27,557 bases of DNA. Origin: Lentisphaerota bacterium. GTDB taxonomy: Bacteria > Verrucomicrobiota > Kiritimatiellia > RFP12 > UBA1067. Where the stretch lies: NCBI GenBank assembly GCA_022839525.1, contig JALHET010000014.1, forward strand, positions 1 through 27,557. Reading direction: 5' to 3'. Made by a program: the position numbers and the translations under genes. Under the pieces are notes generated by a model, which searched no databases, had not been told where the DNA came from, and saw only the letters and a program-made list of their open reading frames with translations. This document shows positions 1 to 8,055 of the stretch, in pieces (positions within the stretch are counted from its first letter, which is position 1; every line of letters starts with the position of its first letter).

Positions 1-1626
1 AGCAAAGAGCACCGGCTCTTTTTCCGCGACTCGACGTACTTCGCGAAGCGGACAAAGAACGGAAAGCACGTTTTCTGGTGCCGAGGCAACGGCTGGGTCT
101 TCGGCTCGCTGCCCTTCATCCTGCGCGACCTGCCCGCCGACTGGCCTGCGCGGCCTTTCTATGTGAACCTGTACAGGGAGATGGCTGCGGCCATCAAGCA
201 CGCCCAGCATGCCGATGGCGCATGGCGCCCCAGCCTGCTCGACCCTGAAGACCCCAACCTGCAGGAGATGAGCGGCACCTCGTTCTTCACGTTCGGCCTC
301 CTGTGGGGAATCAACAACGGGATCCTCGACCGGGCCGAATATCTCCCCTGTGTCGAGAAATCGTGGAGGGCCATCACGCGGAACATCACGCCCGAGGGGC
401 GGCTCGGCTGGGTGCAGCCCATCGGGGCCGGCCCTGCCGCTTACACCGCGGACGCCCACGAGGTCTACGCCGTCGGCGCCTACCTTTGCGCCGCCATGGA
501 ACTGCGCAAGCTGGCCATCGCCGACGCGCACCCGGACCGCAAGACCGTTGAAACGGTGAACCCGCTCGGCCTCTACCGCAGCGCCGAAACCGTCACCCTC
601 GACTGGCCCAAGCTGGGGATGAGGGCGGACAAGGTGCGGGTCTTCGACGTGCGCAACGGCGCGGTGCTGCCCCACCAGCTCATCGATGCCAACGGCGACG
701 GCACGCCCGACGGGCTAATCTTCAAGACCTATTTCCTCGCCAGGCAGAGCCGCGCGTTCTGGGTTTTCGAGAGCGACACCGTCCCCGCCGCGCCGGAAAC
801 TGCGGTCTGCTTCAGCCGTTATGTCCCGGAACGCATGGACGACTACACATGGGAAAACGACCGCATGGCCTACCGCGTGTACGGGCCCAAGGTGTCGCAA
901 CCCGCGCCGGCCGGTGAAGGACTGTTCTCCAGCGGCATCGACGTCTGGTGCAAGCGCGTCCGGCACCCCGTCATCAACGCATGGTACAAGAGCCGCAACT
1001 ATCACGACGACCACGGCGAGGGCATGGACTTCTACAAGGTCGGCACCGGACGGGGATGCGGGGGCATCGGCGTTTTCAACGCCGGCGCGTGTTTCACGAG
1101 CGGCAACTGGGTCACACAGAACCACCTCGCCAGCGGCCCGGTGCGCACGGTCTTCGAGCTGACCTACGCGCCGTGGGCGTGCGGGAACGGCGTGACGGTC
1201 TCCGAAACGCGCCGCGTGAGCCTCGATGCCGGGTCGCACCTCACCCGTTTCGAGAGCCGCTTTACCCTCGCGGGAGCCGCAAGCGTCGCGGGCGGGCCGG
1301 GGCTCGACATCTCGGCCGGACACTTGCACAACGGTCTTTTGGCAACCGATCCGGAACAAGGCTGGCTCGCGAATTACGAGCCCGCCCAGACAGGCAAGGG
1401 TTCCATCTGCACGGCGCTCGTCCTGCCGCACGGCGGCACGCTCGCCACCGACGCGCAGGGGTGCGTCTATCTGCTCGGCACACTGACCGCGGACAAACCC
1501 TTCGTCTGGTACGCGGGCGCAGGCTGGAGCGGCGCGGGCGACTTCGTGAAACCGGAGTACTGGAACGCCTACGTTTCTTCTTTCGCTGAAGCCCTGCGCC
1601 ACCCTGTTAACGTCACCGTCAAATGA
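1..1626 (+). CDS. Unsaturated uronyl hydrolase (GH105-like) fused to DUF4861, 5' truncated
   Basis: The reading frame is open from the first base, so the gene starts outside the window; 541 residues are visible. Residues 1-183 look like the C-terminal half of a GH105/GH88 (YteR-type) alpha/alpha barrel, with a RGNGW motif (28-32) and an SGT motif (91-93) followed by an aromatic helix. These families hydrolyse the 4,5-unsaturated uronyl residue left by polysaccharide lyases. The catalytic Asp expected further upstream cannot be seen. Residues about 186-541 resemble DUF4861, including a DANGDGTPDG segment and a His/Asp-rich HDDHGEG stretch. The function of DUF4861 is not known to me. The next gene, kduD, lies 48 bp downstream on the same strand and acts on the keto-deoxy uronates made from unsaturated uronates, so the pair fits a pectin or rhamnogalacturonan locus. 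A GTG at 163 is internal to the GH105 fold and is not the start. Confidence 0.8.
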   Translation, partial: SKEHRLFFRDSTYFAKRTKNGKHVFWCRGNGWVFGSLPFILRDLPADWPARPFYVNLYREMAAAIKHAQHADGAWRPSLLDPEDPNLQEMSGTSFFTFGLLWGINNGILDRAEYLPCVEKSWRAITRNITPEGRLGWVQPIGAGPAAYTADAHEVYAVGAYLCAAMELRKLAIADAHPDRKTVETVNPLGLYRSAETVTLDWPKLGMRADKVRVFDVRNGAVLPHQLIDANGDGTPDGLIFKTYFLARQSRAFWVFESDTVPAAPETAVCFSRYVPERMDDYTWENDRMAYRVYGPKVSQPAPAGEGLFSSGIDVWCKRVRHPVINAWYKSRNYHDDHGEGMDFYKVGTGRGCGGIGVFNAGACFTSGNWVTQNHLASGPVRTVFELTYAPWACGNGVTVSETRRVSLDAGSHLTRFESRFTLAGAASVAGGPGLDISAGHLHNGLLATDPEQGWLANYEPAQTGKGSICTALVLPHGGTLATDAQGCVYLLGTLTADKPFVWYAGAGWSGAGDFVKPEYWNAYVSSFAEALRHPVNVTVK

Positions 1627-1674
1627 CGGAGGACATCCACGAACGCACTAACCCACTTACGAACGGAGACCCCC

Positions 1675-2439
1675 ATGATTCTCGACCAGTTCAAACTCAA
1701 CGGAAAAAACGCCATCGTCACAGGCAGCGGGCGAGGCATCGGGCAAGGCTACGCCATTGCGCTGGCGGAGGCCGGCGCGGATGTGGCGCTCGTCGACGTG
1801 ATCCCTATGGACGAGACCGCGGATAAAATCAGAGCGCTGGGACGCAAGGCCTGCGTCCTCACCGCCGACCTGGGCAAAGGCGAAGAGGTCGCCCCGCAGA
1901 TCGTCGCGGAGGCGGTCAAGCAGCTCGGCGGCGTGGACATTCTGGTCAACAATGCGGGCATCATCCGGCGCGAGCCGTTCACCGAACACAGCGCAAAGAA
2001 CTGGAACGACGTGCTCGGGATCAACCTGAGCACGCCCTTCTTCCTCGGCCAGGCCGCGGCCAAGCAGATGATCGCGCAAGGCCGCGGAGGCAAGATCATC
2101 AACATCGCCTCCATGCTCTCGTTCCAGGGCGGCATCCTCGTGCCCGGCTACGCGGCATCAAAGGGCGGCATCAAAAGCCTGACCATGCTCATGGCGAACG
2201 AACTCGCGCCGCACAAGATCTGCACCAACGCGATCGCCCCCGGCTACATCGCGACGGAGAACACCCGGCCGATCCGCGAGAACCCGGCACGCAACCAGGC
2301 GATCCTGGACCGCATCCCTGCGGGCCGCTGGGGCACGCCGGAGGACCTGATGTCCGCCGTCGTGTTCCTCGCCTCACCGGCCTCGGACTACATGAACGGC
2401 CACGTGCTGGTCGTGGACGGCGGCTGGCTCGCAAGGTAA
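1675..2439 (+). CDS. kduD: 2-dehydro-3-deoxy-D-gluconate 5-dehydrogenase (KduD), SDR family
   Basis: A 254-residue classical short-chain dehydrogenase. It carries the nucleotide-binding TGSGRGIG motif (16-23), NNAG (92-95) and the catalytic Ser146, Tyr159 and Lys163 (YAASK). It resembles E. coli KduD throughout: the MILD N-terminus, IIRRE after NNAG, IINIASMLSFQGG, LDRIPAGRWG and the VDGGWLAR C-terminus. KduD interconverts 2,5-diketo-3-deoxygluconate and 2-keto-3-deoxygluconate with NAD(H) in the cytoplasm, feeding uronates into KDG metabolism. A GGAG lies 6 bases before the ATG. It follows the GH105-DUF4861 gene by 48 bp and is probably cotranscribed with it. KduI, which normally supplies its substrate, is not in the window. 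Another SDR specificity, such as a gluconate dehydrogenase, is less likely given the similarity. Confidence 0.9.
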   Translation: MILDQFKLNGKNAIVTGSGRGIGQGYAIALAEAGADVALVDVIPMDETADKIRALGRKACVLTADLGKGEEVAPQIVAEAVKQLGGVDILVNNAGIIRREPFTEHSAKNWNDVLGINLSTPFFLGQAAAKQMIAQGRGGKIINIASMLSFQGGILVPGYAASKGGIKSLTMLMANELAPHKICTNAIAPGYIATENTRPIRENPARNQAILDRIPAGRWGTPEDLMSAVVFLASPASDYMNGHVLVVDGGWLAR

Positions 2440-2528
2440 CCGGCTGTTACCGGCCCGTTGTGAACCGCCCCCGTCGCTCGTCATGTGCGCCTTCCGGACT
2501 CCATCTCCCACGCCCGCACGCCGGAAGC

Positions 2529-2555
2529 GGCGGGGTGCGCGCGCGCGGCCCCGCC
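2529..2555. terminator. GC-rich inverted repeat between convergent kduD and gdhA
   Basis: In the 148 bp between the two convergent stop codons, GGCGGGG (2529-2535) and CCCCGCC (2549-2555) form a perfect 7-bp stem with a 13-base GC-rich loop. A looser stem, CTTCCGG with CCGGAAG, lies just before it. The site suits bidirectional transcription stop, but there is no T tract on either strand, so intrinsic termination is uncertain. Confidence 0.3.
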
Positions 2556-2587
2556 CCGCCGTCACGGGCATTTCGCGGCCGCGCATA

Positions 2588-3874
2588 TCACGCCCAGCCG
2601 CGCAACCGAACCGCTTCGGCCACCCGTTTGATCGCGATCATGTATGCGGCGTCGCGCATGTAGAGCTTCCGGCTGCGGGCCAGCTCCTCCACGGCCGCGT
2701 ACGCGGAACTCATCCGGGTGTCGAGCTTGGCCAGCACCTCGTCCTTCCCCCAAAAGTAGTTGGTGTTGCACTGCACCTGCTCGAAGTAACTGCAGGTCAC
2801 ACCGCCCGCATTGGTAAGGAAATCCGGCAACACGATAATGCCGCGCTGCTTGATGAGCTCATCCGCCTCGGGCGTGGTGGGGCCGTTGGCACCCTCGGCA
2901 ATGACCTTGACGCCTTTCGCGATCTTCTGAACCGTTTCGCGGTTGATCTGGTTCTCGATCGCCGCAGGGAACAGGATGTCCACGTCCTGCTCCAGCCACG
3001 CGCCACCCGCCAACACCTCGTAGCCGAGGTCGCGGGCGCGGTTCTTGTCGATCCCGCCGAACTTGTCCGAAATGCCGCGCAATTCGGCAAGATTGACGCC
3101 TGCCTTCTTGCGGTACGTGTACGAGGTTTTATCGGCCTGATCCCAGCAGGAGATGGCCACGACCGAACCGCCAAGCTGCGTGTAGAACTGCACGGCATAC
3201 TGCGCCACGTTGCCGAACCCCTGCACGCTCGCCGTCGTGGCCGCCACATCGATTCCCAAACCCTTCAAGGCCTCACGCAACGTGGAGACCACCCCGAACC
3301 CTGTGGCCTCGGTGCGCCCGAGAGAACCGCCCATGCCCACAGGCTTGCCGGTGATGAACCCCGGGTAACGTCCGCCACGAATCGTTTCGAACTCGTCGAG
3401 CATCCACAGCATGTGCTGGGCGTTGGTCATCACATCCGGCGCCGGCACATCGCTGATCGGCCCGATATTCTTCGCGATCTGGCGGATCCACCCGCGGCAA
3501 ATCTGCTCCTGCTCGCGCAGGCTCAGGTGGTGAGGGTCGCAGATCACGCCGCCCTTGCCACCCCCCAGCGGGATATCCACCACCGAGCACTTCCACGTCA
3601 TCCACATTGACAGGGCGCGCACGGTGTCGACCGTCTCCATGGGATGGAACCGGATGCCGCCTTTTGCGGGCCCCCTCGCGTCGTTGTGCTGGATCCGGAA
3701 CCCTTTGAACACGCGGATCGTCCCATCGTCCATCCGGACGGGGATCGTGAACTGGTACTCCCGCATCGGCTGACGCAACAACTCGCGCACTCCCGGTTCC
3801 AGATTCAACATCTCCGCTACGCGGTCGAACTGGGACTGCGCCACATGAAACGGGTTATATGAACTGCTTTCCAT
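2588..3874 (-). CDS. gdhA: Glutamate dehydrogenase, hexameric ELFV family
   Basis: A 428-residue Glu/Leu/Phe/Val dehydrogenase that interconverts glutamate and 2-oxoglutarate plus ammonium. Visible are the substrate-binding GPAKGGIRFHP (68-78), the PLGGGKGG loop (102-109) with the catalytic-lysine region, PAPDV (145-149) with the proton-transfer Asp, and the Rossmann motif GFGNVA (219-224). Length and motifs fit the roughly 420-residue RocG/GudB-like group, commonly NAD-linked and often catabolic; coenzyme choice is not decided here. The frame stays open far upstream, but the ATG at 3874 is chosen because homology begins there and an AAGGA lies about 10 bases before it. The upstream part is antisense to nothing and overlaps the HExxH gene out of frame. 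A terminator-like hairpin separates it from the dcw operon, so it is probably its own unit. Confidence 0.93.
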   Translation of the reverse strand: MESSSYNPFHVAQSQFDRVAEMLNLEPGVRELLRQPMREYQFTIPVRMDDGTIRVFKGFRIQHNDARGPAKGGIRFHPMETVDTVRALSMWMTWKCSVVDIPLGGGKGGVICDPHHLSLREQEQICRGWIRQIAKNIGPISDVPAPDVMTNAQHMLWMLDEFETIRGGRYPGFITGKPVGMGGSLGRTEATGFGVVSTLREALKGLGIDVAATTASVQGFGNVAQYAVQFYTQLGGSVVAISCWDQADKTSYTYRKKAGVNLAELRGISDKFGGIDKNRARDLGYEVLAGGAWLEQDVDILFPAAIENQINRETVQKIAKGVKVIAEGANGPTTPEADELIKQRGIIVLPDFLTNAGGVTCSYFEQVQCNTNYFWGKDEVLAKLDTRMSSAYAAVEELARSRKLYMRDAAYMIAIKRVAEAVRLRGWA

Positions 3875-3923
3875 ACCTCTTTGTTCCTTTCTATTCGTTG
3901 ACTCTCTGTTACCAGGCCGCCTG

Positions 3924-3951
3924 AAAAAGAACAGCGGGCGCGTATGGCCCG
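3924..3951 (-). terminator. Probable intrinsic terminator after the dcw operon
   Basis: Read on the minus strand, CGGGC and GCCCG form a 5-bp GC stem with a 7-base loop, followed after a few bases by TTCTTTTT. It lies 30 bp beyond the stop codon of the HExxH protein gene and before gdhA, as expected for the end of the long minus-strand operon. The stem is short, so strength is uncertain. Confidence 0.5.
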
Positions 3952-3980
3952 TTATCCCAGACACTGGCGGTAACGAAAAA

Positions 3981-5771
3981 TCATGTCGGGGGGCGCTTTC
4001 CATCCGCAGGCGCCGCCCCGGAGCCGGGCGGGACGCGCCTGCCCCCCGCCGCCCGCCATACCGGCACGAACAACACGCGCACGCGTTGCCCATCGCCATC
4101 GGCCAAAAGACCGCCGAGCACACTCCACCTGAAACGGCGGGCTTCGCCGGTTCCCTGCCGGTGCCAGGTGGCGACCAGCGGCACTTGCCAGAACGTGAAA
4201 TCCGAACGCGCGTCACCCACGTGCCGCAACAGCCCGCACAGCGTCCCGTAATAATGCCGGTCGGGGTTGCTCTCCGCCCGCAGCAGCGCCCCGCACGCGA
4301 GATTGAACCGGCACGCGTGTTCGCCGGCGCGGACATCCGCCGCATACCCGCCCAGCACCTCAAACCCCATACCGTTTCTGCCCGAAGGGAAACGCACCGG
4401 ACAGGGCGTATCGAACCACCAGGAAGCCGCCAGCGAAGGGGTCTCGGCCGACACGCGCGAGTCCAGCGCGCACGCCGCCAGATTCTTGCAGGCCAAAGGC
4501 GTGGCGTTTGCGCCCGTGACCCACGCCGCAGCAACCAGACGGCCTTCGCGCCGCACGCACGACGGGACGCCCGAGAACGCCCGGCCGCCCAACCGCCGCT
4601 CCACTTCCCGGCAGAACGCGCGCGCCATACCGGGACGCTCCCAGTAGCTCAGCCACACCGTCCTGGTCACACCGTCCGTGCCTTCGCACAGGTAGACGCG
4701 GTCTCCCATCCAGCCTTTGAGAAAGCCGAACTGACGCGCGGACACCATCTTTTCCCCGCCCAGCCACAGGGCTGTGCCGAGAACCCCCAGGCTGTTCGTC
4801 AACGCGGTTCCCGGCTTCAGCCCCGCGAACACTCCCTCCGCCGGCGTGAACACCGCCGGCGCGAAGGGGCGCAGGTAACGCCGCCTGGGATAGAGGATTT
4901 CGGCCGTCGTGGACGGGAGGCTCGAACGGTAGGCCTCATCGACCGACGGCCACCCCGCGTAACGGCGGAGCCGGTTACAGAATGCGGCGCCATCCAAGTA
5001 AGGCCGCAGCAGCGCGCCGGCCAGAAACGGCGGGCAGTCCTTCAGCTCTCCCGCGACATTCTCCGACACGTCAAGACGGTTGACCGATGAAACAAGGAGT
5101 GACCCGAGCGGGGTCGCGGTATTCACCGGGCGGTCGCCGCACAGGCTGTCCACCCCGACAAGCACCGCGTTCCCTTCGGCAAACGAGGTCAGCGCCAGAT
5201 TCCTGTCCAAATCCGTGAGCGACGCCTTGGTCAAGCGGTTGAGATCAAAATGCGCGTCTTCGACCGCATGGCAGAACTCGTGAACATACGTGAACCGCTC
5301 GACCTGCGGCCCCACACCTTTTTGCTCGGGGGCAGCCCCGTCCACATACGCGACCCTCTTTTTTTCCGGGTCATAATAGGCGACCACCTGATCGCCCATG
5401 AGTTTCAGGTAGATGTCCCGCAACGGTATTCCCGGCTCCAACACCCGGAACTGGTGCAACAGCCGCTCGGTCTCCGCCAAGAAACGGCGTTCCTCCGGCT
5501 TGTCGAGTTCCGCCTCCAACGCCGCCAACAGCGCCTCCCGCGTCTCCCGCTCCACCGCGACCTCGCGCGTCAGCGGCAACCCGCGCAACCGCACAGCCTC
5601 GCTCCGGTATTCCAGAAACCGCGCGTCGCGTCCACTGCCGGCAGACGCTGCCCCGCGCAGTGACCCGCATCCTGATCCGGCACTGAGCGCCAACACAAAA
5701 ACGCCCATGGCTCCCAGCCGGACAGACGCATGGATCCGATCAAACACGCTCCTCTCTCCCACGATCGACAT
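3981..5771 (-). CDS. Exported HExxH-motif protein, putative zinc metallopeptidase
   Basis: A 596-residue protein with a basic N-terminus, a hydrophobic stretch (about 20-34) and Cys35, suggesting export and perhaps lipidation; the lipobox is poor. HEFCH at 164-168 matches the zinc motif HExxH, followed by EDAHFDL and, about 30 residues on, an AEGNAV segment whose Glu199 could be the third zinc ligand. This recalls the bacterial HExxHALxDQHFDL...EGxA proteins, which are putative gluzincin-like peptidases of unknown substrate. The preceding YYDPEKKRVAYVDG also fits that group. The C-terminal third has alternating hydrophobic, Gly-rich strands (GALL, CGLL, GGLL) that may form beta structure; I do not recognise that domain. 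It starts 29 bp after the ftsW stop and ends the dcw operon, which suggests an envelope role (inference). The upstream ribosome site is weak; an ATG at codon 22 is an alternative start. Confidence 0.72.
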   Translation of the reverse strand: MSIVGERSVFDRIHASVRLGAMGVFVLALSAGSGCGSLRGAASAGSGRDARFLEYRSEAVRLRGLPLTREVAVERETREALLAALEAELDKPEERRFLAETERLLHQFRVLEPGIPLRDIYLKLMGDQVVAYYDPEKKRVAYVDGAAPEQKGVGPQVERFTYVHEFCHAVEDAHFDLNRLTKASLTDLDRNLALTSFAEGNAVLVGVDSLCGDRPVNTATPLGSLLVSSVNRLDVSENVAGELKDCPPFLAGALLRPYLDGAAFCNRLRRYAGWPSVDEAYRSSLPSTTAEILYPRRRYLRPFAPAVFTPAEGVFAGLKPGTALTNSLGVLGTALWLGGEKMVSARQFGFLKGWMGDRVYLCEGTDGVTRTVWLSYWERPGMARAFCREVERRLGGRAFSGVPSCVRREGRLVAAAWVTGANATPLACKNLAACALDSRVSAETPSLAASWWFDTPCPVRFPSGRNGMGFEVLGGYAADVRAGEHACRFNLACGALLRAESNPDRHYYGTLCGLLRHVGDARSDFTFWQVPLVATWHRQGTGEARRFRWSVLGGLLADGDGQRVRVLFVPVWRAAGGRRVPPGSGAAPADGKRPPT

Positions 5772-5800
5772 GATGCAGCCGCTTTTTGCTTCCCTGACTT

Positions 5801-7000
5801 CTACACTTCTTTGGCAGCGTTGCGGACCACCTGCGTATGCATGCGCTCGTCAAACACATCCACATGCTTGCCGACATTGATCAGCGTGCCCACCGCAAAA
5901 AGCGCCGTGATCAGATTGGTCCCCCCGTAACTGATGAGGGGCAACGCCAACCCCTTGGTCGGCAGGCAGCCGGTCACCACGCCGATATTGAAAACCGCCT
6001 GAAAAACGAGCAGCAGCGTCATGCCGAAGGCCAGCATCCGCCCGAGCCGGTCTGGCGCGCGCATCGCGATCAGGATGCCGCAGACCAGAATGATCGCGTA
6101 CGCCAGCACAACCCCGATCGAGAAACCAAAGCCGAACTCCTCCCCTCCGATGGCGAAAATGAAATCGGTGTGCGCCTCGGGCAGGTAGTTGTATTTCTGG
6201 ATGCTCTGGTTGAAACCCACCCCCCATGGGCCTCCGTTCTTGAAGGCGAGGATGGCCTGCTCCAACTGGTAATTCGCCGTCGACACGACCTCTCCGGTGT
6301 GACTGGGCAGGCCGGGCAGCCATTTCTCAAGAAGTTGTCTCAACCCATCGGGTAGCCACGCCGCAATGCGCCTCATGCGGTTTGCGTTCATCAGAAGCAT
6401 AGCCCCCACGCCCACCGTCCCGATTCCCCCGAACAACAGCAGGTGCGGGATCCGCGTCCCGGCCACAAACATCATGATCCCGCCCACGAAACACACCACC
6501 ATGGTCGACCCGAAATCGGGCTCCAGCACCAGCAGGCCCGCGATCACGCCTAGCCCCACGGCGGGGAAAACAGCGCCTTTCCAGAACTGGCGCACGCGCC
6601 AGCCGATGCGGTCCATCCAAACCCCCATCGCCACCACGCACATCACTTTGGCCACCTCGCTGGGCTGCATACGCAGCGGCCCGAGGTTGAGCCACCGGTA
6701 ACTGCCGTTGACCTTGAAACGGATTCCCGGACAGATCACCAGCAACAGCGCGATCAGCACGACCAGAAAAAAACCGACCGTGAAAAGCGGCGTCTCTTTC
6801 CACCAATGGTAATCAAACCGGCTGACGACGAACACCGTAACAGCCGAAAAACCGAGCCACAACAACTGGCGTTTAACAAAAAAGTGCGGGTCGGCATATA
6901 AGCCTTGAGCCCGCACTGCGCTGGCCGTTGCCAACAGGACAATCCCTAACCCCAGAAGCATGACTACGGTCAATGCGAGTGTAGTCAGCGTCTTGCGCAT
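5801..7000 (-). CDS. ftsW: Septal peptidoglycan polymerase FtsW (SEDS family)
   Basis: A 399-residue multi-pass SEDS protein that polymerises lipid II into glycan strands at the division site with its class B PBP partner. Diagnostic features are NGSYRWL (98-104), QPSE (112-115), LEPDFGS (159-165), PEAHTDFIF (274-282) with the catalytic-type Asp279, GGEEFG (285-290), and a C-terminal PLISYGGTNL (354-363). About ten hydrophobic segments are visible. FtsW rather than RodA is chosen because it lies in the dcw operon with ftsI, ftsL and the mur ligases; sequence alone would allow either. It begins 17 bp after the LysM gene and is followed by the HExxH gene after 29 bp. murG and murC, frequent downstream neighbours, are absent. 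Confidence 0.93.
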   Translation of the reverse strand: MRKTLTTLALTVVMLLGLGIVLLATASAVRAQGLYADPHFFVKRQLLWLGFSAVTVFVVSRFDYHWWKETPLFTVGFFLVVLIALLLVICPGIRFKVNGSYRWLNLGPLRMQPSEVAKVMCVVAMGVWMDRIGWRVRQFWKGAVFPAVGLGVIAGLLVLEPDFGSTMVVCFVGGIMMFVAGTRIPHLLLFGGIGTVGVGAMLLMNANRMRRIAAWLPDGLRQLLEKWLPGLPSHTGEVVSTANYQLEQAILAFKNGGPWGVGFNQSIQKYNYLPEAHTDFIFAIGGEEFGFGFSIGVVLAYAIILVCGILIAMRAPDRLGRMLAFGMTLLLVFQAVFNIGVVTGCLPTKGLALPLISYGGTNLITALFAVGTLINVGKHVDVFDERMHTQVVRNAAKEV

Positions 7001-7017
7001 ACCCCGTTCCGATCCGG

Positions 7018-8016
7018 TTATTGGGCGGCACCCGGGATTTTCAGGACGGTGCCGGCCTTCAGCTCAGTAGAGGTCAGGTTGTTCAGCGCCTTCAGATCGC
7101 TCGGGCTCACGCCCCAGCGGATCGCGACGGCATAAAGGTCTTCGCCCTCTTTCACCGTGTAGGTTTGGACATTCGCTTCGGCCGCAGGCGCGGGCGGCGG
7201 TGCCGTCTCAACCTTGACCGGAGCGGACTCGACCGCGCCGGCGGCGGGAACCGCGGCAGGCGGCGGCGCGGGAGGCGTGGCAGGCGCGGCAGGCGTCACC
7301 GCCGGAGCGGCCGCCTTCGGGGGCGTCGTCACAGAGGCTTTCGGCGCGACCATGTTAGGCACCGCGGCAACAGCCGTCTTCTTGGCAGCGGGTTCGGCCG
7401 CCGGGGTCTTCTTCGCGCCCGGGATCTTCAGCTTCTGCCCGACGACAATCCGGTCGCTCTTCAAGCCGTTTGCCTCACGGAGCGCGGCGGTCTTAATGCC
7501 GTGCTTGTGCGCAATCACCGAAAGCGAATCGCCCGACTTCACGACATACGATGTCATCGGGCCGGCCACAGCGGCAGACTTGGGAGCCTTGGTCTTGGGC
7601 GCCGACACTTTCGGTGTCGCAACCGGAACATGGCGGGCTTTGGCAACGTCCACCTGGCCGGGCAACTGGATCACCTGCCCTATGCGCAGCCTGTTCGGCG
7701 AGATGCCGGGATTGACCGCCACCACGTCCTGCCAGCGCAGGTTATACTTGTAGGCGACCGCCGAAAGGGTATCCCCGCGCTGAATCGTGTAAGGCGTCGT
7801 CGCCGTCATAGCGGGCAACTCCACAGGCGCCGTCTCCACCTGGGGAGCAGGCGTCACCGGTTCAACCGGCTGCACTTCGACCAGAGGCTGCTCGCCGCTG
7901 GGCAAGGTCGTTGTGGTTGTATCCGTCTTTCTTCCAAACATACCGCAACCCTGCAACAGGAGGCAACCCGCAATCAGGTTGACGCCCGCAACAACACGCA
8001 TGACTTGACGATTCAT
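7018..8016 (-). CDS. LysM lipoprotein with three peptidoglycan-binding LysM domains
   Basis: A 332-residue protein with a lipoprotein signal: basic MNRQVMR, a hydrophobic core and lipobox LQGC with Cys24. Three LysM domains occupy about 75-120, 156-200 and 285-329, each ending in a (L/I)PG turn. Ala/Pro/Lys-rich linkers of about 35 and 85 residues separate them. LysM binds GlcNAc-containing glycan, so the protein probably sits at the outer or inner membrane and holds peptidoglycan. No catalytic domain is present, so it is a binder, anchor or partner rather than a hydrolase. A strong AAGGAG lies 5 bases before the ATG. The gene is inserted between murD (39 bp) and ftsW (17 bp), which suggests a role in septal wall synthesis (inference). 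Two Asn residues at the NPG and NN positions of the repeats are typical of the family. Confidence 0.9.
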   Translation of the reverse strand: MNRQVMRVVAGVNLIAGCLLLQGCGMFGRKTDTTTTTLPSGEQPLVEVQPVEPVTPAPQVETAPVELPAMTATTPYTIQRGDTLSAVAYKYNLRWQDVVAVNPGISPNRLRIGQVIQLPGQVDVAKARHVPVATPKVSAPKTKAPKSAAVAGPMTSYVVKSGDSLSVIAHKHGIKTAALREANGLKSDRIVVGQKLKIPGAKKTPAAEPAAKKTAVAAVPNMVAPKASVTTPPKAAAPAVTPAAPATPPAPPPAAVPAAGAVESAPVKVETAPPPAPAAEANVQTYTVKEGEDLYAVAIRWGVSPSDLKALNNLTSTELKAGTVLKIPGAAQ

Positions 8017-8055
8017 TGTGTCTCCTTGTCCTTCTTGCCCTCAGAAAAGAAACGT

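Noticed and set aside
3875..4534. N-terminal extension of glutamate dehydrogenase by 220 codons
   Set aside because: The extension overlaps the HExxH gene in another frame, crosses the terminator-like hairpin and is not part of the dehydrogenase family; the ATG at 3874 is supported by a ribosome site.
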